Source: Paracoccus zhejiangensis (GTDB lineage Bacteria > Pseudomonadota > Alphaproteobacteria > Rhodobacterales > Rhodobacteraceae). Taken from it: DNA of 64,000 nt. Each line of letters begins with the position of its first letter. The stretch's first letter is position 1. The notes beneath the pieces were generated by a model. That model was not told where the DNA came from. It was given only the letters and a program-made list of their open reading frames with translations, and searched no databases. A program made the translations under genes and the position numbers. Location of the stretch: assembly GCF_002847445.1 (NCBI RefSeq), contig NZ_CP025430.1:2356001-2420000 (forward strand). Reading direction: 5' to 3'. Shown piece after piece: positions 8,987 to 18,099 of the stretch.

Positions 8987-9826
8987 TCATTCCGCGTCAA
9001 GCAGTTCCGCGTTTTCCAGCAGTTTCGGGTCCAGCCCTTCGGTCTTTTCCACCTTGGCCTCGGTCACCAGCCGCTCGATCTCGGCATCGACCTTGTCGCG
9101 GCGGACCTGCTGGACCAGTTGCTCCTTCACCTCGTCAAGCTTCGGCGGCTCGGCGGTGCGGGTGTCGTTCAGCTTGATGACATGCCAGCCGAATTCGGTC
9201 TGCACCGGGTCCGAGACCTGGCCCTTCTCCATCGCCTGAACCGCTTCGGCAAAGGCCGGCACCATCTGGTCGGCGGCAAACCAGCCGAGATCGCCCTTGT
9301 TCGGCCCCGACGGCCCGGTCGAGCGTTCCTCAGCCACGGTGCCGAAATCGGCGCCGCCATCCAGTTCGGCCTTCACCGCCTTGGCGTCCTCTTCGGTCTC
9401 GACGAGGATATGGGCGGCCGAGTATTCGGTCTTCGGCTCGGTCGCGCCGAAATACTTGTCATAGGCCGCCTTGATTTCCTCGTCGGTCGGCTCGGGCTCG
9501 GCCACCTTTTCCAGCGCCGCCGAGGCCAGGTAGGCGCGGCGCTGCAGTTCCAGGTTGGCGCGGTCGGCCGCGGTCAGCGTGTCGCCCTTGGCCGAGGCCA
9601 CGGCGGTCTGGCGCACCAGCTGATCCAGCATCATCTGCCAGGTCGCGTCATCGGCGGTGATCGGCTGACCTTCGGCGCCCATGCGCTGGCCCATGGTGAT
9701 CATCTCGCCCAGGGTGATGTCGAGGCCGTTGACCTTGGCGACCACGGTGTCCGCGTCCTGCGCCATGGCCGGGGCAAAGGGCAGGGCAAGCGCGAAGAGG
9801 GCGGCGGTGACGGTACGTTTCAGCAT
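8987..9826 (-). CDS. Periplasmic parvulin-type peptidyl-prolyl isomerase
   Basis: A 279-residue secreted PPIase. It has a clear signal peptide (MLKRTVTAALFALALPFAPAMAQ), a SurA/PrsA-like helical N-terminal chaperone part, and a PpiC/rotamase domain around residues 130-230 with YSAAHILVETEEDAKAV, GDLGWFAADQMVPAFAEAV and TEFGWHVIKL. It probably assists folding of exported or outer-membrane proteins. The ATG at 9826 is preceded by AAAGGAA. It is divergent from secA, whose product exports such proteins, and upstream of argJ by 46 bases. Confidence 0.9.
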   Translation of the reverse strand: MLKRTVTAALFALALPFAPAMAQDADTVVAKVNGLDITLGEMITMGQRMGAEGQPITADDATWQMMLDQLVRQTAVASAKGDTLTAADRANLELQRRAYLASAALEKVAEPEPTDEEIKAAYDKYFGATEPKTEYSAAHILVETEEDAKAVKAELDGGADFGTVAEERSTGPSGPNKGDLGWFAADQMVPAFAEAVQAMEKGQVSDPVQTEFGWHVIKLNDTRTAEPPKLDEVKEQLVQQVRRDKVDAEIERLVTEAKVEKTEGLDPKLLENAELLDAE

Positions 9827-9879
9827 GGGAATTCCTTTGTCGGACAGGCCGATCCCGGCCTTGTGACGGGGCTCTGGCG

Positions 9880-9908
9880 TTGACACTTTGGCGGGGCACG
9901 CATACATC
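9880..9908 (+). promoter_or_regulatory. Candidate secA promoter
   Basis: A consensus TTGACA at 9880-9885 is followed after 17 bases by TACATC at 9903-9908. The leader to secA would be about 110 bases. The -10 is weak, so this rests mostly on the perfect -35 and spacing. Confidence 0.5.
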
Positions 9909-10026
9909 CGGCGCAACCAAGAAAGGCGCACCCGCCGCTTTTCGTTCCGGCCCCTGATACGGCAAGGCGGAGGGTGCGGGCAAGTGGCCCACCGGCCACG
10001 CGCTTTCCCAAAGCTGTGAAGGTAAC

Positions 10027-12738
10027 ATGATCGGCAATCTGGCGAAGATGGTCTTTGGCACCCCCAATGACCGCAAGGTAAAATCCGTCCGTCCGCTGGT
10101 GGCGCGCATCAACGCTCTCGAAGACGAGGCCAAGGCCCGCAGCGATGACGAGCTGATCGCGGCCACGCGGGCGCTGCAGGCCCGTGCGCAGGGTGGCGAA
10201 TCGCTGGATGCGCTGCTGCCCGAGGCGTTCGCCAACTGCCGCGAGGGCGCCCGCCGCGCGCTTGGCCTGCGCGCCTTCGACGTGCAGCTGATGGGCGGGA
10301 TCTTCCTGCACCAGGGCAATATCGCCGAGATGAAGACCGGCGAGGGCAAGACGCTGGTCGCCACATTCCCGGCCTATCTGAACGCGCTGACCGGCAAGCC
10401 CGTGCATGTCGTCACCGTCAACGACTACCTCGCCAAGCGTGACGCCGAATGGATGGGCAAGGTCTTTGCCCAGCTCGGCATGACCACCGGCGCCGTCTAT
10501 CCCTTCCAGCCCGAGGCCGAGAAGCGCGCCGCCTATCAGGCCGACGTCGCCTATTCGACCAATAATGAGCTGGGTTTCGACTATCTGCGCGACAACATGA
10601 AGGGCACACTGGCCGAGATGGTCCAGCGCGGCCATTACTTCGCCATCGTCGACGAGGTCGATTCGATCCTGATCGACGAGGCCCGGACGCCGCTGATCAT
10701 CTCAGGGCCGTCGCAGGACCGCAGCGAACTTTACATGGCGCTGGACCAGTTCATCCCGCAGCTGACCGAAGCCGATTACAAGCTGGACGAAAAGACCCGC
10801 AACGCGACCTATACCGAGGATGGCAACGAGCGGATGGAACAGATGCTGAGTGCCGCGGGCATCCTGCCCGAGGGCCAGACGCTCTATGATCCCGAATCGA
10901 CCACCATCGTCCACCATGCCAACCAGGCGCTGCGCGCCCACAAGCTGTTCCAGAAGGACCAGCAATATATCGTGCGCGATGGCGAGATCGTCCTGATCGA
11001 CGAATTCACCGGCCGGATGATGAAGGGCCGCCGCCTCTCGGACGGTCTGCATCAGGCCATCGAGGCCAAGGAGCGCGTGGCGATCCAGCCCGAGAACGTG
11101 ACGCTGGCCAGCGTGACCTTCCAGAACTACTTCCGCCTCTATGACAAGCTGGCGGGCATGACCGGCACCGCCGCCACCGAGGCCGAGGAATTCGCCGAGA
11201 TCTACAAGCTGGGCGTGGTCGAGGTTCCGACCAACCGCCCGGTCTCGCGCGAGGATGAGCACGACCGCGTCTATCGCACCGCGGCCGAGAAATTCGCCGC
11301 CGTGATCGATGCGGTCAAGGAATCGCACGCCAAGGGCCAGCCGACGCTGGTCGGCACCACCTCGATCGAGAAATCGGAACTGCTGTCGCAGATGCTGACC
11401 CAGGCCGGTATCGCCCATAACGTGCTGAACGCACGCCAGCACGAGGCCGAGGCGCAGATCGTCGCCGATGCCGGCAAGCCCGGCGCGGTGACCATCGCCA
11501 CCAACATGGCCGGTCGCGGCACCGACATCCAGCTGGGCGGCAATGTCGAGATGAAGGTGATGGAGGCCTTGAAGGCCAATCCCGACGCCCATCCCGACGA
11601 GCTGCGCGCGCGGATCGAGGCCGAACATGCCGGCGACAAGCAGAAGGTGCTGGAATCGGGCGGTCTCTTCGTACTGGCCACCGAGCGCCATGAAAGCCGC
11701 CGCATCGACAACCAGTTGCGCGGTCGCTCGGGCCGTCAGGGCGACCCCGGCCGCTCGCTGTTCTTCCTGTCGCTCGACGACGACCTGATGCGCATCTTCG
11801 GCTCGGAGCGGCTGGATTCGGTCCTGTCGAAGCTCGGCATGAAGGATGGCGAGGCGATCATCCACCCTTGGGTGAACAAGTCGCTGGAGCGCGCGCAGGC
11901 CAAAGTCGAGGGCCGGAACTTCGACATCCGCAAGCAGCTGCTGAAATTCGACGACGTGATGAACGACCAGCGCAAGGCGATCTTCAGCCAGCGCCGCGAG
12001 ATCATGGAATCGGGCGAGGTCGAGGAAATCGCCGCCGACATGCGCCACCAGCTGATCGACGACCTGGTCGACGAGCACCTGCCGCCCAAGGCCTATGCCG
12101 AGCAGTGGGACGTGGCCGGGCTGACCACGGCGGCGCGCGACAAGCTGAACATGAACCTGCCCATCGCCGATTGGGCCGCCGAGGAAGGCGTCGACCAGGA
12201 GGTCATGGCCGAGCGCATCGAGGCCGCCACCGACACCTACATGGCCGAGAAGACCGCGGCCTTCGGCGCCGAGAACATGCGCCAGATCGAAAAGCAGGTG
12301 CTGCTGCAGATGATCGACCAGAAATGGCGCGAGCATCTGGTGACGCTGGAACATCTGCGCTCGGTCGTGGGCTTCCGCGGCTATGCGCAGCGCGACCCGC
12401 TGTCGGAATACAAGACCGAGGCATTCCAGCTGTTCGAAACCCTGCTCGACGGGCTGCGCGGCGACGTGACCCAGCGTCTCGCCCAGATCCGTCCGCTGAC
12501 CGACGACGAGCGGCAGGAGATGCTGCGACAGATGGCCGAGCAGCAGAAGGCGGCGCAAAGCCACCTGACCATGGAGCATGGCGACGAGCACCAGTCGGAA
12601 GACGATGCCAACAAACCCGCCCCGCTGGTCCAGGGCTTTGACGAGCAGAACCCCGACACCTGGGGCAACCCCTCGCGCAACGACCCCTGCCCCTGCGGCT
12701 CGGGCAAGAAGTTCAAGCACTGCCACGGCGCGATCTGA
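10027..12738 (+). CDS. secA: Preprotein translocase ATPase SecA
   Basis: SecA is the motor that drives unfolded preproteins through SecYEG. The 903-residue protein has Walker A in [11 protein letters not shown], the DEAD-like Walker B in [17 protein letters not shown], the preprotein cross-linking domain, the second helicase motor ([19 protein letters not shown]), a helical scaffold and a C-terminal zinc/SecB-binding motif [14 protein letters not shown]. All expected parts are intact. It is transcribed alone, divergent from the PPIase-argJ-mutT operon. Confidence 0.97.
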   Translation: MIGNLAKMVFGTPNDRKVKSVRPLVARINALEDEAKARSDDELIAATRALQARAQGGESLDALLPEAFANCREGARRALGLRAFDVQLMGGIFLHQGNIAEMKTGEGKTLVATFPAYLNALTGKPVHVVTVNDYLAKRDAEWMGKVFAQLGMTTGAVYPFQPEAEKRAAYQADVAYSTNNELGFDYLRDNMKGTLAEMVQRGHYFAIVDEVDSILIDEARTPLIISGPSQDRSELYMALDQFIPQLTEADYKLDEKTRNATYTEDGNERMEQMLSAAGILPEGQTLYDPESTTIVHHANQALRAHKLFQKDQQYIVRDGEIVLIDEFTGRMMKGRRLSDGLHQAIEAKERVAIQPENVTLASVTFQNYFRLYDKLAGMTGTAATEAEEFAEIYKLGVVEVPTNRPVSREDEHDRVYRTAAEKFAAVIDAVKESHAKGQPTLVGTTSIEKSELLSQMLTQAGIAHNVLNARQHEAEAQIVADAGKPGAVTIATNMAGRGTDIQLGGNVEMKVMEALKANPDAHPDELRARIEAEHAGDKQKVLESGGLFVLATERHESRRIDNQLRGRSGRQGDPGRSLFFLSLDDDLMRIFGSERLDSVLSKLGMKDGEAIIHPWVNKSLERAQAKVEGRNFDIRKQLLKFDDVMNDQRKAIFSQRREIMESGEVEEIAADMRHQLIDDLVDEHLPPKAYAEQWDVAGLTTAARDKLNMNLPIADWAAEEGVDQEVMAERIEAATDTYMAEKTAAFGAENMRQIEKQVLLQMIDQKWREHLVTLEHLRSVVGFRGYAQRDPLSEYKTEAFQLFETLLDGLRGDVTQRLAQIRPLTDDERQEMLRQMAEQQKAAQSHLTMEHGDEHQSEDDANKPAPLVQGFDEQNPDTWGNPSRNDPCPCGSGKKFKHCHGAI

Positions 12739-12779
12739 TCGCGCCGTCCCTGCGGTCCTGAAAAAGGTCGGCGCGCCGT

Positions 12780-13241
12780 TCAGGCGCGCTCGAACTCCAT
12801 CACCCAGTTGGTTTCCCAGGTCGCGCCGCCATCGGCGGACATGGCCTGTTCCCATCGCGGCGACCCGCTTTCGGTGTTCAGCCACAGGAACCTGACGGTG
12901 ATCGGGCGGCCCTGCAGCTTGTCCTCGGCATAAAAGCTGCCAACTCCGTCCTTGAAGCGGCCGATGACTGGCACATCCAGCTGGTGCGGGCTGGCCGACG
13001 ACAGCCACCAGATCGCCCAGGACTCGTTCGCCGGATCAAAGGCCCGGATCGCGATGGCCCGATAGGCGCCATCGGGAAAGTGGATCAGGTTATCTTCGAT
13101 ATTGCCATTGCCGCCCAGAACCGGACGCGCCTCCGAGGTGCCGGAAAACTCGTCCCACTCCTCGCAGCCGACCAGCCGCTCGCGCAGCCGGCGATGCCGC
13201 ACATGCCATCGGCCAAACTCGAAATCGAAATCGCTGGACAT
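12780..13241 (-). CDS. Conserved hypothetical protein, DUF1579-like
   Basis: A 153-residue soluble protein starting MSSDFDFEFGRWHVRHRRL. The FDFxxGxW start, the alternating strands with many Trp and Gly residues and the ending WETNWVMEFER resemble DUF1579-type proteins, predicted lipocalin-like barrels of unknown function. GGAGGGT lies 5 bases before the ATG at 13241; a longer reading frame upstream lacks a ribosome site. It is convergent with secA and has no informative neighbour. Confidence 0.7.
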   Translation of the reverse strand: MSSDFDFEFGRWHVRHRRLRERLVGCEEWDEFSGTSEARPVLGGNGNIEDNLIHFPDGAYRAIAIRAFDPANESWAIWWLSSASPHQLDVPVIGRFKDGVGSFYAEDKLQGRPITVRFLWLNTESGSPRWEQAMSADGGATWETNWVMEFERA

Positions 13242-13381
13242 CGCACCCTCCGGCTTCGCGCGACGCAGCCGGCATCGCGCATCATTTGTTCTCGTTTTGT
13301 TCATACCCGCATTTAAAGTCAATCAAAATCACCCGGCCATACCGCCACTGTGCGATCTGATCATTCCGCCGCAAGGCTCCC

Positions 13382-14230
13382 CTACGCGCCTGCCGCGCGG
13401 ACCTGCGCCGCAATCTCGTCGGCGATCAACGGCAGGACCGGAGACGGCAGCTCGTGCCCGATGCCCGGAAGCAGCAGAAGCCTTGCGCCGGCAATGCCCT
13501 CGGCAATCGCACGCCCGTTGGCGACCGGCAGGATCGGGTCTTCGTCGCCATGGATCACCGAGACCGGGCCGGCGATGTCGCGAAAGCGCCCGGTCCAATC
13601 CTCGCGCAGGGTCAGGCCGGCATGGTTGAACATGCTGGCCGGGCTGTCAGTACGCGCCAGAACCCGCGCGATCCGGCTGCGCTGGCCCTGCTCGTCGAAC
13701 GGAACCGCCGTTCCCGCCGACAGCCGCTCGCTGGCAAGCAGGAACTCGGTCACTGCCGCATCATCGGTCCAGTCCAATGTCCCGAGACCGGCAAAGTGAT
13801 CCAGAAACGCGCCGGAGATATGCGGCAAGGGTGCGCCGTCCCAGCCCAGCGGCTCGGACGCGATCAGCACCAGCGATGCCGCCCTGTCCGGATGCTTGAG
13901 GGTCAGCATCTGCGCGATATAGCCGCCCAGTGACATGCCCACGACATGCGCCCGCGCCAGCCCATAGGCATCCAGAATGGCCAGCACATCGCCCGCCATA
14001 TCCTCGACGGCATAGGTCGCTTCGCCCGGTGGAAGCGTCGTACTGCCGCCGGTGTCGCGATGATCGAAGCGGATCACGAATAGGCCCCGCTCGACCAGTG
14101 CGGTGCAGAAATCATCCGGCCAGCCCAGCATCGAGGCCGTCGCGCCCATGACCAGAACCACCGCCGGATCCCCCGGCTGGCCAAGAGTTTCGGTCATCAG
14201 GCTGATGCCCTTATGGTCTACTGCTTGCAT
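13382..14230 (-). CDS. Alpha/beta-hydrolase
   Basis: A 282-residue alpha/beta-fold hydrolase without signal peptide. Visible are the oxyanion region (VLVMGATASMLGW), FDHRDTGGS after strand 4, the nucleophile elbow GMSLGG, an acid in HGDEDPILPVANG and the catalytic His in LPGIGHELP. FDHRDTGGS is common in hydrolases annotated as aclacinomycin-methylesterase-like, but the substrate cannot be deduced. The ATG at 14230 is preceded by GAGGA. It is divergent from the acyltransferase gene. Confidence 0.85.
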   Translation of the reverse strand: MQAVDHKGISLMTETLGQPGDPAVVLVMGATASMLGWPDDFCTALVERGLFVIRFDHRDTGGSTTLPPGEATYAVEDMAGDVLAILDAYGLARAHVVGMSLGGYIAQMLTLKHPDRAASLVLIASEPLGWDGAPLPHISGAFLDHFAGLGTLDWTDDAAVTEFLLASERLSAGTAVPFDEQGQRSRIARVLARTDSPASMFNHAGLTLREDWTGRFRDIAGPVSVIHGDEDPILPVANGRAIAEGIAGARLLLLPGIGHELPSPVLPLIADEIAAQVRAAGA

Positions 14231-14549
14231 AGGATCATCCTCGTCTCGACGTCGCGGCACAGTCCCTGAGCGGGCAAGGCGCTCCCCGGCCTACGGCGTA
14301 TCGGGCGAGTTCGACAGTCCCGGCACAGCGTCAAGGAGATGAGCGCCACCCGCATGGCATCATTCCGCCAGTTTGCCCCGCAATCCAGCGGCGGCAACCC
14401 GCCGGGAAAGGTATCCCGCCATTGACCGAGTGCACCCAGAGGCCGATGCCAAGGGGTGTCGCAGCCGATCAGACCCGCCTGCGTGTGTAACTGTTGTGTT
14501 CAGGCTGCCATGCCCCGGCAAGGCAGCGCGTCAGAAGGTCCCCTGTCCG
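14231..14549. other. Divergent intergenic region, 319 bp
   Basis: Lies between the hydrolase and acyltransferase starts and should hold promoters for both. The acyltransferase frame remains open upstream to 14373 with no obvious ribosome site, so a longer N-terminus is possible but unlikely. I see no convincing -10/-35 pair, terminator or small gene. Confidence 0.4.
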
Positions 14550-15539
14550 ATGACCCGATCCCCCACCGCAAAGCTCGACATCATCGAGGCGCTGCGTTTC
14601 TTCGCCGCCATGTCGGTCGTCTTCGTCCATATCCCGACCGTTCGGGCCGGGCATTTCGGCGTCGATGCCTTCTTCATCATCAGCGGCTTCGTGATGATGC
14701 TGTCCACCCGGGTCTCGGGCGAGCAGTTCTTTCTCAAGCGCCTGATCCGCATCGTGCCGACCTATTGGCTTTTCACCCTAGGCGTCTTCGCCATTGCGCT
14801 TGTTCTGCCCGGGCTTCTGAACAACACCACCGCCAATGTCGAACACCTGCTGAAATCCCTGGCCTTCATCCCCTTCGACAAGAACGGCGCCGGCCATCTG
14901 CCGGTGCTGTTCCTGGGCTGGACGCTGAACTACGAGATGTATTTCTACCTGGTCTTCGCCATCGCGCTGACCATCTCGCATCGCTATCGCGCCCCGCTTG
15001 CCGCGCTCGGCATCTTTGCCGTCTGGCTGATCGGCGCCGGATCGGACAGCTTTCCGCTGCAGGTCTACCACAATTTCATCGTCTACGAGTTCGTGCTGGG
15101 GATGCTGGTCTACCTGCTTCTGGCCGAGCGATCGCTGGATCAGGCGGCCATGCTGGTGGCGATCCTGTTGCTGGCGGCGGCGCTGTCGGATGACAGCTTC
15201 GCGCATCGCTTCTACATCTTCGGGCTGCCGGCGGCGGTGCTGATCGCACTGGCGCTGATCATGTTCGCTGACAAGACCCTGCCGCCGCTTCTGCTGACCC
15301 TTGGCGGGGCCAGCTATGCGCTCTACCTGACCCATCCCTACGTGATCCAGGTCTTCGACAAGGTGACCCATTGGTTCAGCGGCACGCCGACCCAGCAGAT
15401 GCTGGCACTGGTCCTGTCACTTGTGCTCGTGAACCTGCTGGCGGTGGCGGTCTACCTGCTGCTCGAGAGGCCCCTGCGCGATCATCTGCGCCGGAAACTG
15501 CTGCGGCCGCGCCGGCAGACACGCGACGCAACGGGGTAG
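14550..15539 (+). CDS. Membrane acyltransferase, acyltransferase-3 (OafA/ExoZ) family
   Basis: A multi-spanning membrane protein of 329 aa with about ten hydrophobic segments. The N-terminal block LDIIEALRFFAAMSVVFVHI carries the Arg and His conserved in acyltransferase 3 enzymes, followed by GVDAFFIISGFVM and, mid-protein, WTLNYEMYFYLVFA. Such enzymes transfer acetyl or other acyl groups to surface polysaccharide. The acceptor is unknown because no glycan genes are adjacent. An AGAAGG is 11 bases before the ATG at 14550. The gene is convergent with fmt with no bases between the two stops. Confidence 0.85.
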   Translation: MTRSPTAKLDIIEALRFFAAMSVVFVHIPTVRAGHFGVDAFFIISGFVMMLSTRVSGEQFFLKRLIRIVPTYWLFTLGVFAIALVLPGLLNNTTANVEHLLKSLAFIPFDKNGAGHLPVLFLGWTLNYEMYFYLVFAIALTISHRYRAPLAALGIFAVWLIGAGSDSFPLQVYHNFIVYEFVLGMLVYLLLAERSLDQAAMLVAILLLAAALSDDSFAHRFYIFGLPAAVLIALALIMFADKTLPPLLLTLGGASYALYLTHPYVIQVFDKVTHWFSGTPTQQMLALVLSLVLVNLLAVAVYLLLERPLRDHLRRKLLRPRRQTRDATG

Positions 15540-16433
15540 TCAGTCAAGCTGCGCCGGCAGCTCCCAGCCCTTCAGCAACTCCGCAGCCGCCATCGGCTTC
15601 TTGCCGGCCCGCTGCGCCTCCAGCACCTCGACCGCGCCATCTCCGCAAGCCACGGTGAACCCGCCCAGCACCTGTCCCGGCGCGCCGCTGCCTTGGGCCA
15701 CACGGCTGCGCAGCAGTTTCACCCGCTCGCCCGCCACCTCGCACCAGGCGCCGGGAAAGGGCGACAGCCCCCGGATCAGCCGGTCCACTTCGGCGACGGG
15801 CTGTTTCCAGTCGACCCGCGCCTCGGCCTTGTCGATCTTCTGCGCATAGGTCACGCCATCCTCGGGCTGCGGCTTGGCGGGCAGGGGCAATCGCCCCAGC
15901 ACATCGACCACCAGTTCGGCCCCCATCACCGACAGCCGGTCATGCAGGTCTGCCGTGGTCTCCCCGGCCTTGATGGCGGTGCGCGCCTCGGCGAGAACCG
16001 GGCCGGTATCCAGCCCCGCCTCCATCTGCATGATAGCAACGCCCGTCTCGGCATCGCCCGACATCACCGCGCGATGGATCGGCGCAGCCCCGCGCCAGCG
16101 CGGTAGCAGGCTCGCGTGGATGTTCAGGCACCCCAGGCGCGGCGCATTCAGCACCGCTTGCGGCAGGATCAGCCCATAGGCCACGACCACGGCCACATCC
16201 GCCACCAGCTCCGCGAACTCGGCCTGCGCCTCGGCCCCCTTCAAACTGACCGGCACCCGCATCGGAATCCCTAACTCCTCGGCGGCAAGCTGCACCGGCG
16301 AAGGTCGCGGCTTCTGCCCGCGCCCCGCCGCGCGCGGCGGCTGCGAATAGACCGCCACCACCTCATGCTGGGCAGCAATGGCCCTGAGCGCCGGCACCGA
16401 GAAATCCGGCGTCCCCATGAAGATCACGCGCAT
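15540..16433 (-). CDS. fmt: Methionyl-tRNA formyltransferase
   Basis: Fmt transfers a formyl group from 10-formyl-THF to initiator Met-tRNA. The 297-residue protein begins [19 protein letters not shown] and has the formyltransferase signature with the catalytic His ([19 protein letters not shown]) and the Asp in AGLDTGPVL, then the C-terminal tRNA-binding OB-like domain. The ATG at 16433 is preferred to 16490, which would require translating an intergenic repeat. It follows three def genes, so formylation and deformylation are encoded together. Confidence 0.95.
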   Translation of the reverse strand: MRVIFMGTPDFSVPALRAIAAQHEVVAVYSQPPRAAGRGQKPRPSPVQLAAEELGIPMRVPVSLKGAEAQAEFAELVADVAVVVAYGLILPQAVLNAPRLGCLNIHASLLPRWRGAAPIHRAVMSGDAETGVAIMQMEAGLDTGPVLAEARTAIKAGETTADLHDRLSVMGAELVVDVLGRLPLPAKPQPEDGVTYAQKIDKAEARVDWKQPVAEVDRLIRGLSPFPGAWCEVAGERVKLLRSRVAQGSGAPGQVLGGFTVACGDGAVEVLEAQRAGKKPMAAAELLKGWELPAQLD

Positions 16434-16442
16434 GGCAGCCCC

Positions 16443-16487
16443 TTTCATCTTGGCATAAATATCCCGGGGTCTGGGGCAGAGCCCCAG
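16443..16487. repeat. Intergenic AAATATCC/hairpin repeat, copy 1
   Basis: TTCATCTTGG, AAATATCC and then a perfect 7-bp hairpin (CTGGGGC at 16471-16477, GCCCCAG at 16481-16487) lie in the gap between def3 and fmt. A second copy with the same order of blocks is at 28022-28071. Both stand just upstream of a minus-strand gene in the same orientation. It resembles a short repeat I know from many Rhodobacteraceae intergenic regions. Confidence 0.7.
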
Positions 16488-16496
16488 CACAAACCC

Positions 16497-16997
16497 TCAC
16501 CGCCGCGCCAGCTTGCCCGATTTCTGCACCAGCATCTTGCGGCGCAGGGGCGACAGGTGGTCGACATAGACCTTGCCGTTCAGATGGTCGATCTGGTGCT
16601 GCACCGAGGTCGCCCAGAGGCCGACGAAATCGCGTTCCTCGATCTCGCCCTGATCGTTCAGGAAGCGCACCGTCACCGCGCGGGGGCGTTCGATCTTGGC
16701 AAAGACGCCGGGCAGGTTGGGGCTGGCCTCGTCATGGCCGCGCAGCTTGACCGAGGCGTGCAGCACCTCGGGATTGGCCATGCGCACCACCTCGCCCCGC
16801 TTCTCCGAGGCATCGACGACCGCCAGCCGCAGCATGATCCCGATCTGCGGCGCGGCCAGACCGACGCCCGGCATCGCCTCCATCGTGTCGGTCATGTCGT
16901 CCCAGATCATCCGCACCGTCTCGGTGATCTCGGCCACCGGCTCGGCCGGGCGGTGCAAGCGCGGGTCGGTATAGGCGATGAAGGGGCGAACGGTCAT
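16497..16997 (-). CDS. Degenerate peptide deformylase-like protein (third def copy)
   Basis: A 166-residue peptide-deformylase fold protein that appears catalytically altered. Motif 1 is intact (GVGLAAPQ). Motif 2, normally EGCLS with the metal-binding Cys, is replaced by a sequence around EASPNLPGVF with no Cys. Motif 3, normally HEXDH, reads HQIDH, so the catalytic Glu is a Gln. A normal Fe-dependent deformylase reaction is unlikely. Its start overlaps the def2 stop by 4 bases (ATGA), so it is kept in the operon. It may bind ribosomes or formyl-peptides without cleaving; that is speculation. Confidence 0.85.
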   Translation of the reverse strand: MTVRPFIAYTDPRLHRPAEPVAEITETVRMIWDDMTDTMEAMPGVGLAAPQIGIMLRLAVVDASEKRGEVVRMANPEVLHASVKLRGHDEASPNLPGVFAKIERPRAVTVRFLNDQGEIEERDFVGLWATSVQHQIDHLNGKVYVDHLSPLRRKMLVQKSGKLARR

Positions 16998-17506
16998 TGC
17001 ATCGTCCCGATCTGGCCCGCGCTGTCGAGCGGCGGAATGTCGATGATCAGCCGGCCATCCAGATGATCGGCCTCGTGCTGGGCGATGCGGGCGGCGTCGC
17101 CCTCCATCTCGCGCTGCTGGACCTTGCCATTCAGGTCGAACCAGCGGATCTCGATGCGGGCCGCGCGCACCACCTGCACCGGGCGGTCGGGGATCGAGAG
17201 GCAGCGTTCCTCGGCCTCTTCCAGCGGGCCGTGGCGGGCGATGATCTCGGGGTCCAGCAGCACCAGCGGTTCCGCAGCGCCCTGTTTCCAGCCGGCATCC
17301 ATGACGAACAGCCGGCGCAGCAGCCCCACCTGCGGTGCGGCGAGGCCACGCCCCTCGGCGTCATACATGGTCGCCAGCATGTCGGCGGCGAGTTGCCGCA
17401 GATCGGGCCCGGTCAGGTAACCCGCCGGCGCGCAACGCTGCTGCAGCACCGGATCGGGATGCAGGACGATGGGCCGCAGAACCCCCGGGGGCAAGCCGTC
17501 AGGCAC
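16994..17506 (-). CDS. def: Peptide deformylase, second copy
   Basis: A 170-residue deformylase-family protein. Motif 1 is GRGLAAPQ, motif 2 is ERCLS (the metal-binding Cys kept, the usual Gly replaced by Arg) and motif 3 is HEADH, with both His ligands and the catalytic Glu present. It could therefore be active, perhaps with altered specificity. Its start overlaps the end of def1 by 8 bases and its stop overlaps def3 by 4, so the three are translationally coupled. Confidence 0.85.
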   Translation of the reverse strand: MPDGLPPGVLRPIVLHPDPVLQQRCAPAGYLTGPDLRQLAADMLATMYDAEGRGLAAPQVGLLRRLFVMDAGWKQGAAEPLVLLDPEIIARHGPLEEAEERCLSIPDRPVQVVRAARIEIRWFDLNGKVQQREMEGDAARIAQHEADHLDGRLIIDIPPLDSAGQIGTMQ

Positions 17507-18020
17507 GGGCGCGCTCGCGCTTCAGCTTGACCATGCGGCGGGTGATCATCTGCCGCTTGATGGCCGAGATATGGTCGATGAACAGCACCCCGTTCAGGTG
17601 GTCCAGCTCGTGCTGCGCACAGGTCGCCCAGAGCCCGTCGAACTCCTCGACATGGGTCTTGCCGTCGAGGCCGAGCCAGCGCATCCGCACCTGCTTCGGC
17701 CGGGTCACATCGGCATATTGCTCGGGGATGGACAGGCAACCCTCGTCATAGGTGTTCTGCTCGTCCGATGACCAGTCGATCTCGGGGTTCAACAGCACCA
17801 TCGGACGCGGCGCGGCATCGGGCTCACGGCTGGCATCCATGACGAAAATGCGTTGCAGCACGCCCACCTGCGGACCGGCAAGGCCGATGCCCGGCGCGTC
17901 ATACATGGTGGCCAGCATGTCATCGGCCAGCGCCTCGATCTCGGGCGTGACGCGGGCAACGGGCTCCGCCACCTTTTTCAGGCGCGGGTCGGGATGGATC
18001 AGGATCGGGCGCAGGCTCAT
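17499..18020 (-). CDS. def: Peptide deformylase, main copy
   Basis: Removes the formyl group from nascent N-terminal Met; 173 aa. Motif 1 reads GIGLAGPQ (Gly for the usual second Ala), motif 2 EGCLSIPEQYAD and motif 3 HELDH, so all metal ligands and the catalytic Glu are present. This is the best candidate for the essential enzyme. The ATG at 18020 begins MSLRPILIHPDPRLKK, the standard start; longer readings lack support. First gene of the def-def-def-fmt operon. Confidence 0.95.
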   Translation of the reverse strand: MSLRPILIHPDPRLKKVAEPVARVTPEIEALADDMLATMYDAPGIGLAGPQVGVLQRIFVMDASREPDAAPRPMVLLNPEIDWSSDEQNTYDEGCLSIPEQYADVTRPKQVRMRWLGLDGKTHVEEFDGLWATCAQHELDHLNGVLFIDHISAIKRQMITRRMVKLKRERARA

Positions 18021-18099
18021 GCAAGCTGAGATAGGGCAAGCCTTGGCCCTGCGCAACAAGCCGCGTATGCAGGTGCTTAAAGGAAATCAGAGGTAAGGC

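Noticed and set aside
10702..13008. A 768-codon minus-strand frame opposite secA
   Set aside because: Antisense shadow; the secA motifs on the other strand are complete.
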